6,814 bases of DNA from positions 1 through 6,814 of the forward strand of contig JACDAF010000218.1 in NCBI GenBank assembly GCA_013695575.1. Reading direction: 5' to 3'. Position numbers and translations under genes: made by a program. The notes under the pieces are model-generated. The model ran no database searches. It was given only the letters and a program-made list of their open reading frames with translations, and had not been told where the DNA came from. The stretch comes from Chloroflexota bacterium. Its GTDB lineage: Bacteria > Chloroflexota > Limnocylindria > P2-11E. Numbering within the stretch: position 1 is the first letter of the stretch; every line of letters starts with the position of its first letter. Positions 1-5,359 of this stretch are shown one piece after another.

Positions 1-198
1 AAGAACAAGGTGAACATCGCGATCCCGCTGGCGATCGCACGGATGGGCAAGGTGAAGATGGGCGGGAGCGGGCTCGTGAAGGGGCATCTCGCGAAGTTCG
101 GGATCGACCTTGACGAGCTGGTCCGGACGGTCGAGCGGTCGGGTCCGATCGTCGATGTGAGCGACAACGAGGATCGCGTCCTCATCGTCGTTGAATGA
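1..198 (+). CDS. C-terminal end of a SHOCT-like/YvlB-type domain protein (5'-partial)
   Basis: The frame is open from base 1 to the TGA at 196-198, so at least 65 C-terminal residues are present and the true start lies upstream of the window. An internal GTG at base 10 is in frame but is probably just a Val codon. The tail has the pattern KVNIAIPLAIAR, then GIDLDELVRTVE, then a short acidic strand ending VLIVVE. From memory, this matches the 'VN(V/I)xIPLxLA ... GIDLDxLxxxxE ... VDVxDxxDxVxIxVE' layout of SHOCT-like or YvlB-type domains in Firmicutes and Chloroflexota. These are often found in DUF4097-type envelope-stress proteins, so this could be the end of a longer adhesin-like protein. No membrane segment is visible in the part seen. 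The family assignment is a recollected pattern, not a search result. The coding call itself is firm because of codon usage and the clean stop. Confidence 0.62.
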   Translation, partial: KNKVNIAIPLAIARMGKVKMGGSGLVKGHLAKFGIDLDELVRTVERSGPIVDVSDNEDRVLIVVE

Positions 199-212
199 CC
201 GCTGAGCGACGA

Positions 213-225
213 GCGGCCTGGCCGC
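213..225. repeat. Short GC-rich inverted repeat between the partial gene and the ABC operon
   Basis: GCGGCC and GGCCGC flank a single T, forming a perfect 6+1+6 inverted repeat 14 bases after the upstream stop codon. No T-run follows, so it is not a canonical intrinsic terminator. It could be a weak transcription pause or chance in GC-rich DNA. The rest of the gap (199-290) contains no TA dinucleotide and therefore no recognisable TANNNT -10 box. Confidence 0.25.
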
Positions 226-280
226 CGGGAGCGAGTCAGAGGTGACTGGCGCGTCGTGGTGAGGTCGCAGGCCGAACGCG

Positions 281-285
281 AGGGA
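281..285 (+). promoter_or_regulatory. Ribosome binding site of the ABC ATPase gene
   Basis: AGGGA lies five bases before the GTG at 291. It supports this GTG as the start. The nearest upstream in-frame stop is the TGA at 243-245, and no other start codon is in frame between them. Confidence 0.5.
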
Positions 286-290
286 CAGCA

Positions 291-1313
291 GTGACCGCGC
301 CCGCGGTCGAGGTGACCGGGCTCGTCAAGGAGTTCGAGAAGGGTCGGCGCACGGTCTGGCAGCGCCTCAGAGGCGAGCCCGACCGGCGCGAGCGGTTCGA
401 GGCGGTCGCGGGCATCGATCTCGTGGTGCACCCGGGCGAGATCTTCGGGATCCTCGGGCCGAATGGCGCCGGCAAGACCACGACGATGCGCATGCTCGCG
501 ACGTTGCTCCTGCCGACGCGGGGGCAGGCGCGCGTGTTGGGCATCGACGTCGTCGAGCAGCCGCGCGAGGTCCGCGCCCGCATGGGAGCGATGCTGTCGG
601 GTGAGCGGAGCTTGTACTGGAAGCTCACGGCTCGCGAGAATCTCGAGTACTTCGCGGCGCTCTACCACGTGCCACCGCGGGAGACCCGTGCCCGTATCGA
701 AGGCGCGCTCGCCGGCGTGATGCTCGCCGACCGTGCCGACGACTACGTCGAGCGCTACTCCACTGGAATGCGGCAGCGTCTCGCCCTCGCGCGCGCGCTT
801 CTGCCGGACCCGCCGCTCGTCATCCTCGACGAGCCGACCGTCGGCCTGGACCCGCAGTCGGCGCGAGATCTCCGCGATCGCGTTCGCGAGCTGCGGCGGC
901 AGGGACGCACCGTCCTCATGACGACCCACTACATGGAGGAGGCCGACCAGCTCTGCGACCGCATCGCGATCATCGATCACGGACGGATCGTCGCGCTCGA
1001 CACGCCCGCCGCCCTCAAGCGCACGATCCGGGCGGAGCAGGTCGTTCGGCTGGAGATCGGCCTTGCCGATCACCTTGAGGTTTCGCGCGTCGCACTGCTC
1101 GAACGACTCGGCGCCCTCGCGGAGATCGCGCGGGCCAACAGCGCCAACGGCACGCTCGCGCTGACGGCGCGTTGCCGTTCCGCGCGGGACTTCGTGCCCG
1201 CCGCGTTCGACGCCGCGCGGGCCACTGGCGGTACCGTCCGGCACGTCGAGGTGGTCCCGGTCTCGCTGGAGGACGTCTTCATCGACCTCACCGGGCGCGC
1301 CTTGCGCGAGTGA
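291..1313 (+). CDS. ABC-2 exporter ATP-binding protein (DrrA/NatA-like)
   Basis: This 340-residue cytoplasmic nucleotide-binding subunit would power the two membrane proteins encoded just downstream. All the ATPase motifs are visible. Walker A is GPNGAGKTT at residues 56-64, the signature region is YSTGMRQRL at 156-164, Walker B is LVILDEP at 176-182 with the catalytic Glu181, the D-loop is GLDP at 185-188, and the switch His is 213. A basic insert (about residues 18-35) separates the first strand from the Walker A region. At the usual Q-loop site the text reads SGERSLYWKLT, so Glu105 stands where Gln is typical. The signature is STGM rather than LSGG. Both variants occur in ABC-2/Drr-type ATPases as I know them. 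The roughly 100-residue C-terminal extension ends in VSLEDVFIDLTGRALRE, typical of DrrA/NatA-type ATPases (DUF4162-like). The GTG start has an AGGGA five bases upstream. The stop overlaps the next start as GTGA. The substrate cannot be told from sequence; drug, lipid or peptide export are all possible. Confidence 0.95.
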   Translation: MTAPAVEVTGLVKEFEKGRRTVWQRLRGEPDRRERFEAVAGIDLVVHPGEIFGILGPNGAGKTTTMRMLATLLLPTRGQARVLGIDVVEQPREVRARMGAMLSGERSLYWKLTARENLEYFAALYHVPPRETRARIEGALAGVMLADRADDYVERYSTGMRQRLALARALLPDPPLVILDEPTVGLDPQSARDLRDRVRELRRQGRTVLMTTHYMEEADQLCDRIAIIDHGRIVALDTPAALKRTIRAEQVVRLEIGLADHLEVSRVALLERLGALAEIARANSANGTLALTARCRSARDFVPAAFDAARATGGTVRHVEVVPVSLEDVFIDLTGRALRE

Positions 1314-2149
1314 GCCTGCTGGCCGCGGACGCCAGGGCGTTCGGCGCAGCCGCGCGCAATCAGTGGCGGGTCGCGCGGCGCTACCCCGCGCAGTGGCTCT
1401 CGTTCTTCTTCTGGCCGATCCTGCTCCCCGGCGTATACGTGGTCATGGGCAGCGCGATGGCAGCCGGCGACCCGCGGGCCACAGATGCGTTCGCGTCGCG
1501 CGCCGGCACAGGTGACGTGGCGGGCTTCGTCTTCGTCGGGTGGTCGATGTACATGTGGCTCTCGAACGTGCTCTGGGGGCCCGCGATGGCCGTGCGCATG
1601 GATCAGCTGCGCGGCACGCTGGACGCCGTTTTCCTCACGCCTTCGTCGCGGCTCGTGGTCCTCATCGGTCCCTCGACGTACGCACTCGTTCCCGCCTGGA
1701 TCAACTTCGTCGTCATGGCTGTCGCACTGCGCGTCATCTTCGGCGTCGAGCTCGCGCCGGACGCGCTCGCGCGCGCCGCGCTCGTCATGGCTGCCGGGAT
1801 CCCCGCGATGTACGGGATCGGGGCGCTCGTCGCGACGGTGGTGCTTCGCGTCGGCGAGATCGGGGGCGTTGTCCAGCTCGTCCGGGGGGTCTTCACGCTC
1901 GCTTGTGGCGTGGCCTTCCCGATCGTCATGTTGCCGGACTGGGCGCGCGTCGTCGCGCACGCCCTCCCGCCGACGTATGTGGTCGCCGACGCGCGCGCCG
2001 TCCTCCTCGCGGGCGCCGACCTCGCCGCGATCGTCCCGGATCTGGCCATGCTCGGCCTGCTCAGCGCATTCGTCTGCATGCTCGCGGTGTGGGCCTTCGC
2101 GCTGGTCGAGCGCGGCGCGCGCCGTTCCGGGATGCTCAGCCGCTACTGA
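1310..2149 (+). CDS. ABC-2 type exporter permease, subunit 1
   Basis: This 279-residue integral membrane protein is inferred to be one half of the channel driven by the ATPase just upstream. I chose the GTG at 1310 because it overlaps the ATPase stop as GTGA, a standard translational-coupling junction, and gives a natural ABC-2 N-terminus: an amphipathic, Arg-rich stretch (WRVARRYPAQW) before the first helix. The frame is open further upstream, but that extension is an Arg-rich shadow of the ATPase. About six helices can be seen, near residues 30-50, 70-92, 116-142, 155-179, 187-208 and 241-265. ABC-2 landmarks are RGTLDAVFLTPSSR (101-114), the probable coupling region after helix 2, and FPIVMLP...LPPTY (203-223) after helix 5. 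These align with equivalent stretches of the next gene, so the two are ancient paralogues. No strong Shine-Dalgarno is seen, which is consistent with coupling. Confidence 0.92.
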   Translation: MSLLAADARAFGAAARNQWRVARRYPAQWLSFFFWPILLPGVYVVMGSAMAAGDPRATDAFASRAGTGDVAGFVFVGWSMYMWLSNVLWGPAMAVRMDQLRGTLDAVFLTPSSRLVVLIGPSTYALVPAWINFVVMAVALRVIFGVELAPDALARAALVMAAGIPAMYGIGALVATVVLRVGEIGGVVQLVRGVFTLACGVAFPIVMLPDWARVVAHALPPTYVVADARAVLLAGADLAAIVPDLAMLGLLSAFVCMLAVWAFALVERGARRSGMLSRY

Positions 2150-2202
2150 TGCGGACTCGAATCCCGTCGCGTCCGGTCGGCGCTGATGGTGCGGAACGCT
2201 AG

Positions 2203-3024
2203 GTGGGCGAGTTTCGGGCGGCCGTCGCCATCGCGCGCAAGGATCTGCGTATCTGGCTGCGATACCCGATCAACGTCGCGGGCCAGACGTTCTCGCCTAT
2301 CTACCAGTCGCTCGTTCCAGCCATCCTCTTCGGAGCGACCTTCTTCGTCGATGGCCGGGCGGTCGGCCTCGAGACGTCTGCCGGCACCGGCGACCTCGCC
2401 GGCTTCGTCGTGCTCGGCGCGCTGGTCAGTGGCATGGTCGGGGCCGCATTCTGGGGGATCGCCTGGTCGCTGCGCACCGAGATGGACGCCGGCACGCTCG
2501 AGCCCTCCTGGCTGACGCCCACGCGGCGCGACACGTTCGTCCTCGGACGCGCGCTCGGTGCGCTGGCGACGTTCGCGATCAGCGAGGCGGTCCTGCTCGT
2601 CATCGCGCTCTGGCTGTTCAAGCCGTCCTTCTCGCCCCAGGCGATCCAGGCGCTGCCGGCGATCGCGATCGCCGGCGTGAGCCTGCTCGGGGTCGGCTAC
2701 CTGCTCACGGCCGCGGTGATGTTCATGAAGGAGGCCGGTTTCTTCATCGACACGACGAACTTCCTGTTCTCGTCCGCCAGCGGCGTCGCTTTCCCGGTGA
2801 CCGCGCTGCCCGCGCTCATCCAAGTGGTCGCGTATGCGCTCCCGACCACGTACGCGCTGGATCTGCTCCGCCAGCACGCGATCGGCTCCCGTCCACTGTT
2901 CGATCCGGCCCTCGAGTATGTCGCGCTCGCGGCCGCGGCCATCGTCACGTTCCCCCTTGGCCGGATGGCCTTCAACGCCGCGGAGCGCCGGCTGCGCGTG
3001 ACGGGTGGCCTCGCGCAGCACTGA
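2203..3024 (+). CDS. ABC-2 type exporter permease, subunit 2
   Basis: This 273-residue membrane protein is the second permease of the exporter, paralogous to the preceding one. Shared landmarks are GTGDLAGFV (61-69), AGTLEPSWLTPTRR (96-109) and GVAFPVTALP...LPTTY (194-217). About six helices are visible, near residues 30-50, 65-88, 112-138, 152-174, 186-209 and 237-254. The first is preceded by the charged RKDLRIWLRYP stretch. The GTG at 2203 is the only sensible start because an in-frame TAG immediately precedes it (2200-2202). Only a weak GGA at 2193-2195 serves as a ribosome binding site. A 53-bp gap separates it from subunit 1, and no promoter is recognisable there, so co-transcription is likely. 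The two permeases probably form a heterodimer with an ATPase dimer. This is inferred from the gene order and the family; the substrate is unknown. Confidence 0.92.
   Translation: MGEFRAAVAIARKDLRIWLRYPINVAGQTFSPIYQSLVPAILFGATFFVDGRAVGLETSAGTGDLAGFVVLGALVSGMVGAAFWGIAWSLRTEMDAGTLEPSWLTPTRRDTFVLGRALGALATFAISEAVLLVIALWLFKPSFSPQAIQALPAIAIAGVSLLGVGYLLTAAVMFMKEAGFFIDTTNFLFSSASGVAFPVTALPALIQVVAYALPTTYALDLLRQHAIGSRPLFDPALEYVALAAAAIVTFPLGRMAFNAAERRLRVTGGLAQH
2655..2676. repeat. 22-bp perfect palindrome inside the second permease gene
   Basis: The 22 bases read identically on both strands. They consist of GCCGGC arms around two overlapping GCGATCGC octamers (2659-2666 and 2665-2672). They encode Pro-Ala-Ile-Ala-Ile-Ala-Gly in frame, so the symmetry may simply follow from GCG/GCC Ala and ATC Ile codon preference. 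No regulatory role is evident. Confidence 0.6.
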
Positions 3025-3069
3025 TGCGTGATGCGGCGGTCGCGCGTCCGTTTGCGAGATGATGCGGGC

Positions 3070-4101
3070 ATGAGGGCGACGGCGGCCACCGCGGTGCGGC
3101 AGGATGCCGCGGCGCACGACGCGAACGACGCGCCTGCGCTCTTCGCCTGGACGAACGCCCTGCTTGGGCTCGGCTTCACGCTCGGCGTCATGGTCGACAT
3201 CTGGGCGCACAACAACGTGCGTCCGCTCTTCGAGACCTTCTTCACGGCGTGGCACGCGCTCCTGTACGCGGGCTTCGCGGTCATGGCGGCCTTCCTCGCG
3301 GCCAGCGCCGGCCGCTCGCGGGCCGCCGGCGCGCCGCCCTCGCGCGTGCTGCCGCCGGGCTACCTGCTGTCGGGTGCGGGGGTCCTCGTGTTCGTGTTGG
3401 GCGGGGGATTCGACATGGCGTGGCATCTCGCCTTCGGCATCGAATCGGGCAACGACGCGCTCGTGAGCCCGTCACATCTGCTGCTGGCGCTCGGCGGCGT
3501 CCTCATGGTGTCCGGCCCACTGCGTGCCGCCGCCACGGCCGCATGGGCGCGCGTGATCTCGATGACGGCTACGACGCTCTTCCTCCTGCCGTTCCTCACG
3601 ATCGGCGCCGGGCCGTTCGGCGACCTCACCGCCGTACGGACGCGCGGTGATTCGCAGGAGGTCCAGATGCTGGGCGCGCTCGCGTACACCTCGCTCATCG
3701 TCGGGGTCTTCCTGTACGCGCTCCGCCGGTCGCCGCTCCCGTTCGGCAGCGTGCTCGCGACGGCCGGTGGCGCCGGGGCGATCGCCGCGCTCATCGGCAC
3801 GCGCGAGCTCGGAGTCAGCCGCGACCTGCTGCTCGGGCTCGCACTGGCGACGGCGCTCCTCGGCGACGTGCTCCTCGCCGTGCTGCGGCCGGGCCCGGCG
3901 CGGCGAGGTGCGACGCGTGCGTTCGCAGCGCTGCTTCCGATCGCGATCCTCGCCCCGTATCTCGCGGGCCTCTGGCTCCGGTACGGGCTGACCTGGACGG
4001 TGCACGCGACGGTCGGCACGGTCGTGCTCGCCGCGGGCGCCGGCGCGCTCCTCGCGGCGCTCGCGCTGTCGGAGGACGGTCCGGCTACTCTCTCCGAATG
4101 A
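3070..4101 (+). CDS. Unassigned polytopic membrane protein with conserved-looking Asp/Trp/His motifs
   Basis: I do not recognise this family with certainty. From the ATG at 3070 the product has 343 residues and about ten hydrophobic helices, near 27-45, 57-79, 98-118, 133-152, 162-180, 200-218, 226-243, 252-272, 284-304 and 311-333. It has a short hydrophilic N-terminus. Polar residues sit in or beside the first four helices: Asp43, Trp45 and His47 (DIWAHNN), His62 (AWH), Asp115, Trp118 and His119 (FDMAWHLAFGIE), Glu125 and His136 (SPSH). Such buried His/Asp/Glu sets are typical of membrane proteins that bind a metal or cofactor, but this is inference. The start is uncertain. GTG 3028 and ATG 3031 are also in frame and would add a basic 14- or 13-residue leader. 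I prefer 3070 because GATGAT lies at -12 to -7 from that ATG, a leaderless-type layout. The stop overlaps the next start as ATGA, so the two are translated together. Confidence 0.85.
   Translation: MRATAATAVRQDAAAHDANDAPALFAWTNALLGLGFTLGVMVDIWAHNNVRPLFETFFTAWHALLYAGFAVMAAFLAASAGRSRAAGAPPSRVLPPGYLLSGAGVLVFVLGGGFDMAWHLAFGIESGNDALVSPSHLLLALGGVLMVSGPLRAAATAAWARVISMTATTLFLLPFLTIGAGPFGDLTAVRTRGDSQEVQMLGALAYTSLIVGVFLYALRRSPLPFGSVLATAGGAGAIAALIGTRELGVSRDLLLGLALATALLGDVLLAVLRPGPARRGATRAFAALLPIAILAPYLAGLWLRYGLTWTVHATVGTVVLAAGAGALLAALALSEDGPATLSE
4086..4091 (+). promoter_or_regulatory. Candidate -10 box (TACTCT) of a leaderless transcript for the holin-like gene
   Basis: TACTCT fits TANNNT and ends six bases before the ATG at 4098. 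If transcription starts seven bases after the box, it starts exactly on that ATG, giving an mRNA without a 5' leader. No Shine-Dalgarno is at usable spacing (GGAGG at 4071-4075 is over 20 bases away), which fits leaderless expression. No convincing -35 box is seen. The site lies inside the 3' end of the upstream gene. Confidence 0.45.
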
Positions 4102-4472
4102 GCCTCGTCTGGCGCGCGCTCATCAACGCCGTAGCGATCTTCGTCGCGGCGATCGTGCTGTCGCCGAACCTCTCCTGGGGCAACGTCGACTACGGGATGG
4201 GCGACGCCGGCCGCTACCTCTCGCTCGTGCTGACCGGCCTCGTCCTCGGTCTCGTGAACGCGATCGTGAAGCCCATCCTTGTGCTCCTCTCCCTGCCGAT
4301 CACCGTGATGACGCTGGGGCTGTTCCTGCTCGTCATCAACGGGCTCATGCTGTGGCTCGTGTCGAGCATCGATGTCCTCGGCTTCCACGTGAACGGGATC
4401 CTGTGGGCGATCGTCGGCTCGATCGTGATCTCCCTCGTGAGCTTCCTCCTGTCGAAGGTCCTGCCGGACTGA
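4098..4472 (+). CDS. Phage_holin_4_2 (YvlD-like) family membrane protein
   Basis: This small 124-residue integral membrane protein has four hydrophobic helices, near 5-22, 41-63, 69-91 and 100-121. The family hallmarks are GLVNAIVKPIL (51-61), SLPITVMTLGLFLLVIN (65-81), LMLWLVS and a GF...G.LWAIVGSIVISLVS tail. These match bacterial proteins annotated as 'phage holin family protein' or YvlD. Despite the name, such genes are usually chromosomal and not part of a prophage, and nothing phage-like surrounds this one. In Bacillus, yvlD sits in the yvlABCD envelope-stress operon, so an envelope role is plausible but unproven. The length is normal for the family. The ATG overlaps the previous stop as ATGA, and a TACTCT box just before it suggests an additional leaderless promoter. 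The TGA is overlapped by a CTG that may start rapZ. Confidence 0.93.
   Translation: MSLVWRALINAVAIFVAAIVLSPNLSWGNVDYGMGDAGRYLSLVLTGLVLGLVNAIVKPILVLLSLPITVMTLGLFLLVINGLMLWLVSSIDVLGFHVNGILWAIVGSIVISLVSFLLSKVLPD
4454..4458 (+). promoter_or_regulatory. Candidate ribosome binding site for rapZ
   Basis: GAAGG lies ten bases before the CTG at 4469. It favours translation beginning near the end of the holin-like gene. It matters because rapZ has no ATG, GTG or TTG at the expected place. Confidence 0.35.
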
Positions 4473-5359
4473 GCGCGACCCAGCAGCCGGGCGTCCCGCC
4501 GGACTTCATTGTCGTGACCGGGCTGTCCGGCGCGGGCAAGTCGCAGGCTGCCAAGGTGATCGAGGACCTGGGCTACTACACGCTCGACAACCTGCCCCCC
4601 GCACTGATGGACACGGCGCTCGCGGTCTCGAGGAAGGGCGGGCACACGAAGGTGGCCTTCGTGGTCGACGCGCGCAGTGGCGCGCTCTTCGAGGAAGCCG
4701 CGGTCACGATCGACGCGCTCCGGCGGTCGGATCACCCACCACATCTCCTGTTCTTCGACGCCTCCGACGAAGCCCTGCTGCGGCGCTTCAGCGAGACGCG
4801 CCACAAGCACCCCGTCCCGGCTTCCGGAGGCGTAGAGCCGTCCATCGCGGAGGAGCGGCGGCGTCTGACCGAGCTTCGTGCCCGCGCCGACAAGGTGATC
4901 GACACGACCCACCTCTCCGTCAAGGAGCTGCGCGACACTCTGCACGCGCTCTACGGGACGGGCCGGATCGGGATGCTCGTGCGTGTGGTGAGCTTCGGCT
5001 ACAAATACGGGCTCCCGCTCGGCGCAGACCTCGTGTTCGATTGCCGCTTCATGGAGAACCCGTTCTACATCGACGAGCTGCGCCCGCTGACGGGGACCGA
5101 CGCGAAGGTGCGCGACTTCGTGCTCGGCCACCCGGCCACGGCAGCGTTCCTCGAGAGGCTCGAGCCGCTCCTGCGCTTCGCGATCCCGCGCTATGACGCC
5201 GAGAAGAAGGCGCACCTCGCCATCGCCTTCGGCTGCACCGGTGGCCGACACCGCTCCGTCGCGATCGCCGACGAGGTCGCGCGGCGCGTCCGCGACCTCT
5301 GGCCGGGTCCGGCCGAGGTCGCGCACCGGGACGTGGATCGCCAGGACGCGCGCAGCTGA
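4469..5359 (+). CDS. rapZ: RapZ/YvcJ family nucleotide-binding protein
   Basis: RapZ/YvcJ proteins are cytoplasmic P-loop NTPases. In E. coli RapZ delivers the GlmZ small RNA to RNase E and senses glucosamine-6-phosphate; in Gram-positives YvcJ binds and hydrolyses nucleotides, and its target is less clear. Numbered from the proposed CTG start (296 residues, near the usual 280-295), Walker A is GLSGAGKS at 18-25, followed by the family stretch DLGYYTLDNLPP (33-44). The Walker B-like strand VAFVVDARSG is at 62-71. The C-terminal domain carries FGYKYGLPLGADLVFDCRF (176-194), NPF...LRPLTG (197-209) and GCTGGRHRSV (255-264), all diagnostic. The start is unusual. The CTG at 4469 overlaps the previous stop as CTGA and has a GAAGG ten bases upstream. 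The nearest standard starts are GTG 4403 or 4352, inside the holin-like gene and giving Arg/Asp-rich shadow sequence, or GTG 4514, which would remove the first beta strand. Start confidence is about 0.5; family confidence is very high. It overlaps whiA by one base. Confidence 0.95.
   Translation: MSATQQPGVPPDFIVVTGLSGAGKSQAAKVIEDLGYYTLDNLPPALMDTALAVSRKGGHTKVAFVVDARSGALFEEAAVTIDALRRSDHPPHLLFFDASDEALLRRFSETRHKHPVPASGGVEPSIAEERRRLTELRARADKVIDTTHLSVKELRDTLHALYGTGRIGMLVRVVSFGYKYGLPLGADLVFDCRFMENPFYIDELRPLTGTDAKVRDFVLGHPATAAFLERLEPLLRFAIPRYDAEKKAHLAIAFGCTGGRHRSVAIADEVARRVRDLWPGPAEVAHRDVDRQDARS

Noticed and set aside
199..290. A promoter in the gap before the ABC operon
   Set aside because: No TA dinucleotide occurs in this gap, so no TANNNT box can be placed. 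The operon may read through from upstream or use a different sigma factor.
1172..1309. An upstream extension of the first permease to an in-frame start at 1172
   Set aside because: The added residues are an Arg-rich shadow of the ATPase C-terminus. The GTG at 1310 forms a GTGA junction and gives a normal ABC-2 N-terminus.
2151..2170. A tRNA T-arm-like string (ACTCGAATCCC) in the gap between the permeases
   Set aside because: The flanking bases do not pair as a 5-bp T stem, and there is no acceptor, D-arm or anticodon arm nearby.
2143..3426. A minus-strand open frame of over 420 codons opposite the second permease
   Set aside because: The product is highly charged low-complexity sequence with no domain. 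The opposite strand encodes a convincing ABC-2 permease.
4098..4472. A prophage or lysis cassette, suggested by the holin-family name
   Set aside because: No endolysin, structural or integrase gene is present. This family is commonly chromosomal, and the neighbours are housekeeping genes.
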